This document shows positions 44,101 to 52,244 of a stretch of DNA of 64,000 bases, piece after piece; position 1 is the stretch's first letter, and each line of letters starts with the position of its first letter. The stretch comes from Citrifermentans bremense (lineage in GTDB: Bacteria > Desulfobacterota > Desulfuromonadia > Geobacterales > Geobacteraceae), in the NCBI RefSeq assembly GCF_014218275.1, contig NZ_AP023213.1, forward strand, positions 1,714,001 through 1,778,000, written 5' to 3'. The translations under genes were made by a program, and so were the position numbers. A model generated the notes under the pieces. That model saw only the letters and a list, made by a program, of their open reading frames with translations. It was not told where the DNA came from and did no database searches.

Positions 44101-45300
44101 ATGTCGAAAGCATGCACGGTAGGACCGGAATCGGTGCGGATGATAGAACTGGGGCACCCGTGGATCATCGCCGACAGCTACACCAAAAAGTGGCCGGCGG
44201 GCGAGGCGGGCGACCTGGTGGAGCTCGTCGACCCGGCTGGGCGTTTCCTGGCCCAGGCGCTCTTGGATCCCAAAGACCGGATCGTGGCCCGGGTGCTGTC
44301 GCGGGAGCGGATGCGCCTGGACCGGGGGTGGGTGAAGGAGCGGCTGCAGCGGGCGATCACACTCAGAAGAGACCATGCCGGGCTCATAGACACCGACGCC
44401 TACCGCCTGGTCAACGGCGAGGGGGACCTCCTTCCCGGGCTCACTGTGGACCGCTACGGCGACTACCTCATGGTGCAGATCTACTGCTCGGGGTGGCGCA
44501 GGCACCTGAAGCTGGTGACGCAGGCACTGGAGGAGTTATTGGAGCCTGCCGGCATCTACGAGAAGGGCCGTCCCCAGAATACGCGCGAACTGGAATCGGG
44601 TGGGGAGGGGAAGAAATACGGGCATCTGCTTTCCGGAAAGCCCGCTCCGGAACCGCTCCTGGTGCTGGAGAACGGGCTCAGCTTCCAGGTGAGCCTTGAG
44701 CGCGGTCTCAATACCGGCTTGTTCCTCGACCAGCGCAAGAACCGGCGCGACCTGATGGCCCGGGTGCAGGGGAAGCGCTTCTTGAACCTCTTCAGCTATA
44801 CCGGCGCCTTCTCCGTCGCCGCAGCCGCGGCCGGTGCCAGCCTCGTCACCAGCGTGGACGCCTCGCCTGGGTACATGGAGCAGGCGCGCTCAAACTTCAG
44901 CGTCAACAGGATGAACCACAAGCGCCACGAATTCCTGGTAGGCGACTGCCTGAACGTGCTCGACGACCTGGCGCGGCAGAAAAAATGCTACGACGTGGTC
45001 CTCATGGACCCGCCGTCTTTTTCCACCACGTCCAAGAGCCGCTTCACCACGCGCGGCGGGACCGCGGACCTGGTCGCCGCCGCCATGAAACTTTTGAAAG
45101 GGGGAGGGTTGCTGATCGCCTCCTCGAACCATCAGAAGGTGGATCTAGCCGATTACCTGAAGGAGTTGCGTCGCGGCGCGCTCCAGGCAGGGGGGACGCT
45201 GCAGGTGGTCTCGCTCTCCGGGCAGCCGGAGGATTTCCCTTACCCGGTCACCTTCCCGGAGGGGCGCTACCTCAAGTACGCCATCTGCGTCAAGGGGTAG
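44101..45300 (+). CDS. RlmI/RlmK-type 23S rRNA (cytosine-5) methyltransferase family protein
   Basis: 399-residue class I SAM-dependent methyltransferase. N-terminal PUA domain (about 1-85: HPWIIADSY, GDLVELVDPAGRFLAQALLDPKDRIVARVLS), an EEHEE-like middle domain (LPGLTVDRYGDYLMVQ), and a Rossmann methyltransferase domain with GLFLDQRKNRRDLM, LNLFSYTGAFSVAAAAAGA (SAM site), SVDAS and VVLMDPPSF (catalytic motif IV). The layout is that of RlmI (m5C1962). The middle domain has an insert of about 20 residues (NTRELESGGEGKK) that is often present in homologs. ATG 44101 follows AGAGGATAAG. Convergent with hemerythrin. Confidence 0.9.
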   Translation: MSKACTVGPESVRMIELGHPWIIADSYTKKWPAGEAGDLVELVDPAGRFLAQALLDPKDRIVARVLSRERMRLDRGWVKERLQRAITLRRDHAGLIDTDAYRLVNGEGDLLPGLTVDRYGDYLMVQIYCSGWRRHLKLVTQALEELLEPAGIYEKGRPQNTRELESGGEGKKYGHLLSGKPAPEPLLVLENGLSFQVSLERGLNTGLFLDQRKNRRDLMARVQGKRFLNLFSYTGAFSVAAAAAGASLVTSVDASPGYMEQARSNFSVNRMNHKRHEFLVGDCLNVLDDLARQKKCYDVVLMDPPSFSTTSKSRFTTRGGTADLVAAAMKLLKGGGLLIASSNHQKVDLADYLKELRRGALQAGGTLQVVSLSGQPEDFPYPVTFPEGRYLKYAICVKG

Positions 45301-45314
45301 CGCCGGATAGCGCC

Positions 45315-45722
45315 TCAGCTCTCGCCGCAGTCGTGCAGGTGCTTGCTGTAGCGCTTGTCGGTCAGTTCGATGTGGTTCAGCACCCAGCTGGACAAAAAGG
45401 TCAGCAGTTCCAGGGAGAGGCCCGGTTTTCTCGCGTCGAGCTTCTCCTTGAAGGCGAAGGCCTTGGCGATGAACCTCTGGTGCTCCAGTTCATGCAGGGC
45501 CATTTCAGGGTACTTGTGCTTGCGGAAAAGCTCTTCCTCGAGCGCGAAATGAACCTGGGCGTAGTTGAACAGGTTGGTGAGGATGTCTTCGACCATGTCC
45601 TCGCCGGCTTTCTCCCTTATGGCGGTGTCGAGCTCGCCCATCATCTGGATCAGCCTGCAATGCTGCTCGTCGATCTTGGCTATTCCTACGCTCATGCTTT
45701 CAGACCATTCGACCATTTCCAT
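45315..45722 (-). CDS. Bacteriohemerythrin
   Basis: Non-heme di-iron oxygen-binding protein, 135 residues, single domain. Iron ligands follow the family pattern: an early His in IDEQHCRLIQMMGELD, HFALEEELF, HELEHQRF and HIELTDKRYSKHL, so the site looks complete. Likely supplies or senses oxygen in the cytoplasm. The start is ATG 45722 (MEMVEW), preceded by AAAGGGAGAG; nine residues further upstream are not family-like. Divergent from the next gene. Confidence 0.93.
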   Translation of the reverse strand: MEMVEWSESMSVGIAKIDEQHCRLIQMMGELDTAIREKAGEDMVEDILTNLFNYAQVHFALEEELFRKHKYPEMALHELEHQRFIAKAFAFKEKLDARKPGLSLELLTFLSSWVLNHIELTDKRYSKHLHDCGES

Positions 45723-45824
45723 TGATCTCTCCCTTTGTCGCGCATGCATCTGTCGATTGTGGCGACCTGCAGCACTGCGTGTTATGTTTGGATTTGCTTT
45801 CCACTGTCCCTGCCGGAGCGTGTG

Positions 45825-46418
45825 ATGCCAAAGCCCGAAGAAGAACTCCAGATCGCCTGCCAGCAGATCCTGCTACCCGACGCGTCGGTTTTCTCGGTGC
45901 AGTGGGTGGATCTCCCCCTCTTTCCCGGCTCCGGCATCGGTGCCCGTCAGCTGCTGGAGCAGTACTTCGAGGTGATCAGGCGCTGCACCCTGGGCTTTGT
46001 TCGCCCTGCCGAAAACGCGGACGGGGTACACTTCCGGGTCCTGTCGACGCGCTTTGCGCTCCTCTCTTTCGAGCCTGCAAGGTACGAGGCCGGCGATGAG
46101 CTGGAAGCGGTGCATCTCTGTATCGCCGGCGGCTTGCTGGTGCAGGCGGGGGAGTGCGGCAGGGGGATGTTCTCCCTGCTTGAGCAAAGACGCCCCGACG
46201 GGGTGCGGGTCACCGTCGAGCTTTCCGACTACTGCCCGCTTCTCCTCGGGAGCAGCACCCCCTCCAGGCTGCGCAAACTCCTCTACGGCCTCACCCAGTC
46301 CTACTTCCACAAGGTGGTGACGGTGAAGTACCTCTCCCACCTCTACCGTTTCCTTACCGGCACCAAACAGCGGGCCCGCGTGAAAAAGGTTCAGGTGCGA
46401 CAGGGGACGGAGATCTGA
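45825..46418 (+). CDS. Cytosolic protein, unknown function
   Basis: 197 residues, alpha/beta, no signal peptide. Visible segments: QILLPDASVFSVQWVDLPLFPGSGIGARQ, CTLGFVRPAENADGVHFRVLST, and a C-terminal basic region LYRFLTGTKQRARVKKVQVRQG. The ATG at 45825 is chosen because GGAGC lies ten bases before; the frame also reads 30 codons upstream through the divergent intergenic region, without a ribosome-binding site. No family recognised. Confidence 0.7.
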   Translation: MPKPEEELQIACQQILLPDASVFSVQWVDLPLFPGSGIGARQLLEQYFEVIRRCTLGFVRPAENADGVHFRVLSTRFALLSFEPARYEAGDELEAVHLCIAGGLLVQAGECGRGMFSLLEQRRPDGVRVTVELSDYCPLLLGSSTPSRLRKLLYGLTQSYFHKVVTVKYLSHLYRFLTGTKQRARVKKVQVRQGTEI

Positions 46419-46514
46419 CTATTTACTTTTCGGTTATTGGCTCTGCTACTTGAGGAATTTAACAGTGGCGGGGGGAATGGACTAAAAGGTAGATAAAGGG
46501 GAGAGGCTGCTTCC

Positions 46515-46694
46515 TTATTTATCCTTTTCGGGGTGGTTGAGCGCCTCGTACAGGGCTATCTGTTCGGCGCTGGAGAGTTTTTTGCCGCAACCCTTCTTCC
46601 CCCTGCACATCCTGCAGCGGTCGTCCGAGCACCACTGGCAGAAGTTGCAGTCGGCGCAGGGGTGTTTCTTGCAGTTTTCCTGGTGATCCGCCAT
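46515..46694 (-). CDS. 59-residue cysteine-rich protein
   Basis: Very short reading frame with an unusually dense Cys pattern: eight of the first 36 residues are Cys, arranged as CKKHPCADCNFCQWC, then CRMC and GC. The C-terminal 22 residues are an ordinary amphipathic helix (SSAEQIALYEALNHP). The regular CxxC/CxxxC spacing suggests metal binding, zinc or a 4Fe-4S cluster, more than a toxin-like fold. It begins at ATG 46694 with a weak GGAAG site. It lies downstream of the polysaccharide deacetylase on the same strand, beyond that gene's terminator. Confidence 0.65.
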   Translation of the reverse strand: MADHQENCKKHPCADCNFCQWCSDDRCRMCRGKKGCGKKLSSAEQIALYEALNHPEKDK

Positions 46695-46730
46695 CTTCCG
46701 TTTCTCCCGGCTGGACCTGCCGCCGTTGCC

Positions 46731-46790
46731 AAAAAAACGGGGGCGGCTTCCCCGCGGCGTAGGTGACGCCGCTTTCGGGAAGCCGCCCCC
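46731..46790 (-). terminator. Rho-independent terminator after the deacetylase gene
   Basis: On the minus strand, a perfect 14-bp outer stem (46739-46752 pairs with 46777-46790, GGGGGCGGCTTCCC) with an inner GCGGCGT / ACGCCGC stem, followed by seven Ts (46737 to 46731). Confidence 0.92.
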
Positions 46791-46802
46791 GGCTCACATC
46801 GA

Positions 46803-47624
46803 TCAGTAGACGATGTTTCTCTTGGGGGCCTTCCCTTCCACGATCTGGGCGAAACCCTTCCCCTGGTCCGAGTTGATCAGCAGGTAACGCGGGAGCTTGT
46901 TCACCCTGTCCTGGGCGGTTGCGTGGTGCGCCTCGATGGTGAAGGTAGCCACGTAACCGGCATCGGCCGCCTTCTTCAAAAGGTAATCGTCATAGATGCC
47001 GAAGGGCCAGGCCAGCAGGTCGACCTTGGTCCCCAGCTGGGATTCCAGGCGGTCCTTCGATTTCTTGAGCTGTATCTGCACCGACTTCTCGAACTCGGCC
47101 GGTGTCATCTTTTTCTTGTCGCGCTTGAAGTTGGGATGCCAGAAGGTGTGCGACTGGATGTCGAACCCGTTCTTCTGCAGGGTGCGCAGCTGGTCCCAGG
47201 TCATCGCGTACTTCGCGTTGGAGATGGCGGAGGGGTAGACGAACACGGTGACGGGGACGTTGTATTTCTTCGCAAGGGGGAGCATGTCCGAGTAGACCGA
47301 CTTGTGCGCGTCGTCCTCGACGATGACCACGGACTTGGGCGCCGGCGCGGGGCCCTTCTTCAGGTAGTAATCCACCAGCTTGCGCAGCGGGATGACGGTG
47401 TAGCCGTTATCTTTCAGGTACTTCAGGTGCGATTCGAAGACGCTGGTCTTGATGGTCATGCCGTCGGCGACGGTCGGGCCGAAGCGGTGGTAGAGCAGGA
47501 TGGGGACGTTGACCCCCTGGGTAACGGCGGGGGCGTTGGCCTTTATCACGGGACCAGCCGCGTGTGCGCCTGGGGTTAGCATGAGGGTGGCGGCGAGCAG
47601 CAGCAAAAGGATTCTGCACTTCAT
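46803..47624 (-). CDS. Exported polysaccharide deacetylase-family protein
   Basis: 273 residues with a signal peptide (CRILLLLLAATLMLTPGAHA). The NodB-type domain has ILLYHRFG, motif 1 as VIVEDDAHKS (the catalytic and metal Asp pair is kept, but the usual DDG Gly is Ala and is followed by His), motif 2 SHTFWHP with both metal His residues, and motif 3-like LAWPFGIYDDYLL. It probably removes N- or O-acetyl groups from envelope or biofilm glycans. ATG 47624 is the start of the signal peptide, with GAGGTC upstream; the longer frame to 47819 lacks family features. Confidence 0.87.
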   Translation of the reverse strand: MKCRILLLLLAATLMLTPGAHAAGPVIKANAPAVTQGVNVPILLYHRFGPTVADGMTIKTSVFESHLKYLKDNGYTVIPLRKLVDYYLKKGPAPAPKSVVIVEDDAHKSVYSDMLPLAKKYNVPVTVFVYPSAISNAKYAMTWDQLRTLQKNGFDIQSHTFWHPNFKRDKKKMTPAEFEKSVQIQLKKSKDRLESQLGTKVDLLAWPFGIYDDYLLKKAADAGYVATFTIEAHHATAQDRVNKLPRYLLINSDQGKGFAQIVEGKAPKRNIVY

Positions 47625-47812
47625 TTCTTGGTAAGACCTCCGGACTTTGGTTCCCTTTCTTCGGAAAGGGCGCAGCAGCCACCTACCATAGCAGAAACTC
47701 CTGAAATGTGAAACGCCGAAAGAGCGGAAGGAAATTGCCGGCCCCCTTGGGCTCGTTCCGGGATGGTACAATTGCTCTCGTTGCGCCCAGACCAGAAAAA
47801 GGAGGGTTTTCC

Positions 47813-48259
47813 ATGACACAATACCTGGTGAAATGCGGCTCCTGCGGGGCCTCGAACCGTATCCCTGCCGAAAAGGAGGGCGTCGCCGGGCAGTGCGGCA
47901 ACTGTCGCGCCAAGCTCCCCGTGCTTTACCTTCATCCCCAGCAGTTGAACGACGACAGCTTCGACGCCTTCATCTCAGGGTACAACGGCCCCGTGCTCGC
48001 CGAGTTCTGGGCTCCCTGGTGACCCCACTGCGTCTCATTCGCACCGGCGGTGCGAAAGGTGGCTGAACTTCTGGCGGGAGAGGCGGCGGTGGTGCAGATC
48101 AACAGCGACGAGAGCCCGCGGCTCTCCGCGCGTTTCATGGTCCGGGGGATTCCCGTGGTTCACCTGCTGCGCAAAGGCTCCTCCGTCGGCCAGCTTCAGG
48201 GCGCGCAGAGCGCGGAGTCGGTGGTTAGCTGGTTCAGGCGCAGCGCAAGGGACAGATAG
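47813..48259 (+). CDS. Thioredoxin-2-like selenoprotein (UGA-encoded Sec70)
   Basis: Thiol-disulfide oxidoreductase with the TrxC plan: an N-terminal zinc ribbon (CGSCGASNRIP, CGNCRAKLP), then a thioredoxin domain. The active site reads FWAPW-[UGA]-PHC-VSFAP; the UGA at 48020-48022 falls exactly on the first Cys of WCGPC, and the second Cys (Cys73) is kept. The frame continues 79 codons to TAG 48257 with DxSPRLSARFMVRGIPVV, including the cis-Pro. Total 148 residues with Sec70. A hairpin directly after the UGA fits a bacterial SECIS. The ATG has GGAGGG six bases upstream. Read as two genes, neither half would be a functional thioredoxin. The selA, selB, selC and selD genes must be elsewhere. 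Confidence 0.88.
48020..48062 (+). promoter_or_regulatory. Candidate bacterial SECIS element
   Basis: Begins at the UGA codon. A perfect 8-bp stem TTCGCACC (48038-48045) / GGTGCGAA (48049-48056) has a GGC loop about 24 bases after the UGA, with a possible lower stem CCAC (48025-48028) / GTGG (48059-48062). Distance and coding overlap match SECIS hairpins read by SelB; the loop starts with G as in known elements, but sequence conservation is low so this is a structural inference. Confidence 0.65.
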
Positions 48260-48325
48260 GCTCAATTGACAGTCGGCCCAGCTTTGGCAGACTTACTTAG
48301 TACATACAATGGAGAGGGAGGGAGT

Positions 48326-48472
48326 ATGACCAGAGATCAGTTGCAGATTCTGGAGAACCAGTTGGTGGCGAACTGTCAATACAAGGGGGTTCAGCCCACT
48401 GTGCACAAACTTCTGGAAAGCCTGTATGAGGGAAAGAGCCTGGATCAGATACTTGAAGAGCTGTTGGAATAA
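48326..48472 (+). CDS. Small helical protein, unknown function
   Basis: 48 residues, mostly helical (QLQILENQLVANCQYKGVQPTVHKLLESLYEG), ending in EELLE. ATG 48326 has GGAGGGAG immediately upstream. Acidic, no membrane segment. It may be a short regulator or chaperone; nothing more can be said. Confidence 0.55.
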   Translation: MTRDQLQILENQLVANCQYKGVQPTVHKLLESLYEGKSLDQILEELLE

Positions 48473-48546
48473 CTTTGACAGCATGCGGCCATTAGATGTA
48501 GATAACTATGGCGGCGGCAATGGCCGCCATAAAAGGAGGATCCCAT

Positions 48547-49170
48547 ATGAAAAAGACAGTTTTGGCTTCCATGGTGGTAGTGGCAGCTCTGGCGCTCCCC
48601 GGTATCAGCTCTGCGGCTTCCATGCGTCCGGGTCCGTACGTTTCCGGCTTCATCGGAGTGACCATTCCCTCGGATATCCATGCCGGAGGGGATTTCAACG
48701 ACACGGTGAACTTTGACCCCGGGCTGAACATCGGCGGGACCGCGGGCATGGACTACGGCACGCTGCGGCTCGAAGGGGAGATATCCTACAAGGAGGGGAA
48801 CGTCGACACCATCTTCGACAAGGACTCCGGTATCAGGTACGCCAATACGGACGTGAGCCTCAATGCCACCGCGTTCATGGCGAACATGTTCATCGACCTG
48901 CATAACAACGGCCCGATCACCCCCTACTTGGGCGGCGGGGTCGGCTTTGCCGTTTTGAGCCTCGACGATGAGTTCGGCGATTTCTACACCGGCGACGATG
49001 AGGTGGTGTTCGCTTACCAGGCGGGCGGAGGGCTCGAGGTCCCGCTGAACCGGCATATGTCGCTGGACCTGGCTTACCGATATTTCCGCACCTCCCAAGC
49101 CAACTTTGCCGACACCCGGATGGAGTTCGAGAGCCACAACGCCACCCTGGGATTGAGGGTCAAATTCTAA
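48547..49170 (+). CDS. Small outer-membrane beta-barrel protein
   Basis: 207 residues with a signal peptide (KKTVLASMVVVAALALPGISSA) and about eight amphipathic beta strands, such as PYVSGFIGVTIPS, GTLRLEGEISYKEG, VSLNATAFMANMFIDL, PYLGGGVGFAVLSL, FAYQAGGGLEVPL and SLDLAYRYFRTS. The C-terminal residue is Phe (LRVKF), the usual signal for BAM-mediated insertion. The plan fits OmpX/OmpA-type eight-stranded barrels. ATG 48547 follows AAAGGAGGATCC. A leader hairpin GGCGGC...GCCGCC lies just upstream. Confidence 0.87.
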   Translation: MKKTVLASMVVVAALALPGISSAASMRPGPYVSGFIGVTIPSDIHAGGDFNDTVNFDPGLNIGGTAGMDYGTLRLEGEISYKEGNVDTIFDKDSGIRYANTDVSLNATAFMANMFIDLHNNGPITPYLGGGVGFAVLSLDDEFGDFYTGDDEVVFAYQAGGGLEVPLNRHMSLDLAYRYFRTSQANFADTRMEFESHNATLGLRVKF

Positions 49171-49572
49171 GGAGTGAGAGCGCAAGCGGGAGTTGAAGCA
49201 AGCGGCATCTGCTGAAGGGGTGCCGAGCGCTGCCTCCCCTGGGAGAGCCCCAGGGGAGTGATTGAGAAAAAACAAGTGAAAGGGCCAGGTACGTCATCGG
49301 ACGAGCCTGGCCCTTTTTCTTTTCCAGCCGTGAAGCTGTGTTGTCCCATTGAGGCAGCTAGCCTCCCTTATTACCATGGGACTGGTGCGACTTCGCCCGA
49401 CTTTTTTGGAAAAAGTGTGATTGTGTGTTCCCAATCACAGACCGAAACGTTGATTATCCGTAGCTTCGACCGTGTCTGAAGCTGGATTTTAGTTGATGGA
49501 CCCCCATTCAAGCGTCGTATCGAGTATCGAGTGATCTAGCGAAAACTATCACAGCGGCAATGGAGGTCGGAC
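49171..49572. other. Gene-free gap with a terminator
   Basis: About 400 bases. It contains the terminator described separately and a GC-moderate middle section with GCAGCTAGCCTCCC and GGGACTGGTGCGACTTCGCCCGA that looks structured, but I cannot name it. No credible reading frame. Confidence 0.4.
49279..49320 (+). terminator. Rho-independent terminator after the barrel gene
   Basis: Perfect 11-bp stem AAAGGGCCAGG / CCTGGCCCTTT with a 16-base loop, then TTCTTTT. Confidence 0.88.
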
Positions 49573-49800
49573 ATGGCACACAGAGACAGGACGAACACCA
49601 AGAAAACGGACCGCTTTGACTATTGTTTTCTCGAAGTGCAGCTGAAGAAAAAAGGGAAGCTGTCCGAGGATCCCGACCAGGTGCGCCTGGTCACGGTCGA
49701 CAATCAGCTGGAAACCATACTCTTTGTGCGCAACAATCTGGACGCGTGCATCGAAAACATCGCCCTGGTCAGAAGAACGGAGACGGGACAGAAAAGGTGA
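49573..49800 (+). CDS. Small charged protein, unknown function
   Basis: 75 residues, rich in Lys, Arg and Asp, with a beta-like middle (YCFLEVQLKKKGKL, VRLVTVDNQLETILFVRNN). GGAGG lies eight bases before the ATG and a terminator follows at 49829, so it is a single-gene unit. It is the last gene before the base composition changes. Confidence 0.6.
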   Translation: MAHRDRTNTKKTDRFDYCFLEVQLKKKGKLSEDPDQVRLVTVDNQLETILFVRNNLDACIENIALVRRTETGQKR

Positions 49801-49828
49801 TCGTCGTTTCGAGAGTGACGGCAAATAA

Positions 49829-49856
49829 AAAGGCCAGGTCGTAAGACCTGGCCTTT
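49829..49856 (+). terminator. Rho-independent terminator; likely edge of the core region
   Basis: Perfect 12-bp stem AAAGGCCAGGTC / GACCTGGCCTTT with a GTAA loop and weak T tract. Sequence beyond this point differs in composition and gene density. Confidence 0.85.
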
Positions 49857-49859
49857 GCT

Positions 49860-50751
49860 GTTTGCATGGTGGGCGATACTGGGTTCTGTGATGGCTTCAA
49901 ATCGGGGTTCAGCAACCATCTTTCAAACCAGCACACCAAACCACAACCGACTCGTAAGCCAGCTACTTCCCGAGTCTTTCCCCTGCAACAGTAGCCACAG
50001 CCTCTTCCAGCACCCTGCTTCGTCCTGATGTTCACACGACACGGTCGTGTGGTAGTTGATGTGGCAATATACCAGAGCATCGGAGCAGGTGTCCATCCCC
50101 CACGCCGTAACACTTCACTCCCAGAGCCACGTCAAACCTGCATCGAAACCTGCACCAGACGCTCATATTCCCGCTCTGGAGCCTTTGTTATTGGTCTACC
50201 TCCCGATACACCATCCAGCAACCAATCCACCAGCAGCAACTGAACTCCGCTTGTACCGACCTGACTAATTTAATAGACAGCAGTCCGAATCTGGATTAAA
50301 ATGACTCTGTCGTCCGTGACGACTGTGTGTTTTATCTTTCTGTATTCTACAACTTTACTCCTGCCACATTACATCTCCACTCATTTCCAAATCTCCAATT
50401 CTATCTTGGATTAACAATCCAATCTCGATTCCATAAAAAACAATATGAAGCCGTATCAGCAATCAATAATTTAATTGGTGATTACCGGAACCCGTGATAC
50501 GGTCAAATCAGGTTGAGCAACAGTCACTGGTGATGAAGGTTACAGTCGATGGTTGACCGCAGGTCAGAGTACCCTACCAAGTAGATCCTCTCGTAGCTCC
50601 AGTTACTACCCCTCACCACATAACCCCATGCGGGACATCTGGGCCGGTTTGCCATTCTCCGGTCGTTGCGGACGTGCGTCTTCAGCTCCCGTCAACCGAT
50701 CAGGACAACTGCATCCAGAGTAACCGCTGGAAATCAAAGGAGAATACGCAA
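49860..50751. other. Gene-free gap with palindromes
   Basis: About 890 bases without a convincing gene. It holds a perfect hairpin CACACGAC-ACG-GTCGTGTG (50033-50051), the palindrome TTGGATT-AAC-AATCCAA (50406-50422) and an AT-rich stretch around 50,400-50,490. A similar AATCCAA/TTGGATT palindrome recurs at 52526-52541, beyond the polymerase-like gene. Confidence 0.5.
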
Positions 50752-50949
50752 ATGAAAGAAGAGCATCTGTCTGGAATTAGTTCCAAATGGGAAAAAATTG
50801 CAACGCAAAGGGAACGCAACGACGCACATGCCAGACGTGCAATGCTGGAGAGCATGTCGAAAAGTAGCTCACGAAGAACGCTAGGAAGTTTCTGTGGCTC
50901 AGGCTCCAACCAACCATCCAGCAACATCCACAGCAGGGGGGCGAGATGA
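50752..50949 (+). CDS. Small basic protein upstream of the PolA-like gene
   Basis: 65 residues, charged and helical (HLSGISSKWEKIATQRERNDAHARR), with a Ser/Gly-rich tail. AAAGGAG lies ten bases before ATG 50752, and the stop overlaps the next start (ATGA at 50946-50949), so the two are translationally coupled. The function is unknown; size and coupling would suit a regulator or accessory factor. Confidence 0.6.
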   Translation: MKEEHLSGISSKWEKIATQRERNDAHARRAMLESMSKSSSRRTLGSFCGSGSNQPSSNIHSRGAR

Positions 50950-52244
50950 CACCAGAAGAACTCGACAACTCGATCCCGCTGAACACCAGCGAATTCTGGT
51001 ACAGAGTCGATGCACCAGAGATCATCTCCACGATCTGGACAGTTGTCTACGGGGCCGACAAGTACCGACCGGACAGCAAACAGGCTAACCACATCAGGCT
51101 GCTTCTATCGAAATTGTACACCTGCCACATGAGCGGGTACGACTGTATCGGGTACTCAAGGTACGGGGTGAGCTACAGACTCAAAAACCCTAAGAATGTA
51201 CTCCAGTTGAGCTTCCGAGTAACTACGGCCATCATAGATGCGCTTTACAGCGCAGGTTACATTGAAGACTGGAGAGGGTTCACCTACGCAGATAAGTCAT
51301 CACGCATGAGAGCCAATGCGTCGCTGATCGCCTTGATCGAGGACGTACAGCGGCCAATCGCATTACCGCTCAACCACAGGATCCCCGACGACTCATTGTT
51401 CATCAAATTCAAAGACCATGAAAAGAATCGGATACCATTCGTTCACGACGAGTTCACCCTCGCGTGGAACCAGCAGTTAATCGACTACAACCGCCTTCTT
51501 GCCAGAAGTTCTCTTTCCCTTTCCTGCCCGATTCCCGAGAGGGTGAACTTCGACCGACGCATCGTAACCCGCACCTTCAACGACGAGAGTCTGCGGCTGG
51601 GAGGACGGTTCTACGGTGGCTGGTGGCTACGAATAGAAAGCAACTACCGCAAGCACATCCTGATCAACGGGGAGCCAACGGTGGAGATCGACTACAAGGG
51701 GATTCACGTATTCCTCGCCTACTTGATGGAGGGGATCGACTGTTTCAAGCTCTTCGACGGAGATCCATATGTTATCGACGCCCCCGATCTCGGGATGGAA
51801 TGGCGGAAGGTAACGAAAGCCGTAACTCTGAAATGCCTGAATGCCAAGAGCAGAAAGGAGGCTGCTGCCAGCATCAACAGCGACATGAACCTGAAGGAGA
51901 AGGAGGGGAAGAAGAACAAGAAGAAAATCAAAAGACATCCGAAGTACAAGCCGAGCCAACTGGTTGATATGTGCATCGAGAAGCATCCTCTTATCAATCA
52001 CTACTTCAATTCCGACTGCGGTAAGATGCTCCAGTTCTACGATTCGCACATCGCATCGCAGGTGATTCAACACTTCCTCGTTTCCGAAATTCCGATTCTC
52101 CCTGTCCACGACAGCTTCATCTGCCAGAGACGACATGCCGATAAACTCGATCAGGTGATGAAGAACGTTGTCGAAACGTCATACGGACTGGAACCGATCA
52201 CGAAGTGGAACATGGTTTGCGAACAATCTGAGGATGTTGAATGA
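50946..52244 (+). CDS. Putative minimal family-A DNA polymerase-like protein
   Basis: 432 residues, no named family recognised with certainty. Three blocks resemble the palm and fingers of family-A polymerases: motif A-like GEPTVEIDYKGIHVFLAY (Asp249), motif B-like WRKVTKAVTLKCLNAKSR (about 284-301) with Arg/Lys in suitable places, and motif C-like ILPVHDSFI (His388-Asp389), as in the VHDE of PolA. The conserved-looking RLGGRFYGGWWLRIESNYRKHI precedes motif A. There is no exonuclease domain, and the N-terminal 200 residues are unlike PolA. A Lys-rich insert (about 318-335) follows motif B. It could be a primase-polymerase or replication protein of a mobile element. This is inferred from motifs only. 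Confidence 0.55.
   Translation: MTPEELDNSIPLNTSEFWYRVDAPEIISTIWTVVYGADKYRPDSKQANHIRLLLSKLYTCHMSGYDCIGYSRYGVSYRLKNPKNVLQLSFRVTTAIIDALYSAGYIEDWRGFTYADKSSRMRANASLIALIEDVQRPIALPLNHRIPDDSLFIKFKDHEKNRIPFVHDEFTLAWNQQLIDYNRLLARSSLSLSCPIPERVNFDRRIVTRTFNDESLRLGGRFYGGWWLRIESNYRKHILINGEPTVEIDYKGIHVFLAYLMEGIDCFKLFDGDPYVIDAPDLGMEWRKVTKAVTLKCLNAKSRKEAAASINSDMNLKEKEGKKNKKKIKRHPKYKPSQLVDMCIEKHPLINHYFNSDCGKMLQFYDSHIASQVIQHFLVSEIPILPVHDSFICQRRHADKLDQVMKNVVETSYGLEPITKWNMVCEQSEDVE

Noticed and set aside
47813-48022. Two separate short genes, the first ending at TGA 48020
   Set aside because: The first would end at the active-site Trp and the second would start without a ribosome-binding site in mid-domain. Same frame, thioredoxin continuity and the hairpin favour Sec readthrough; a sequencing error at one base remains possible.
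50028-50268. Short frames on the + strand in the gene-free gap
   Set aside because: No ribosome-binding site, no continuous composition and overlapping frames of similar length.
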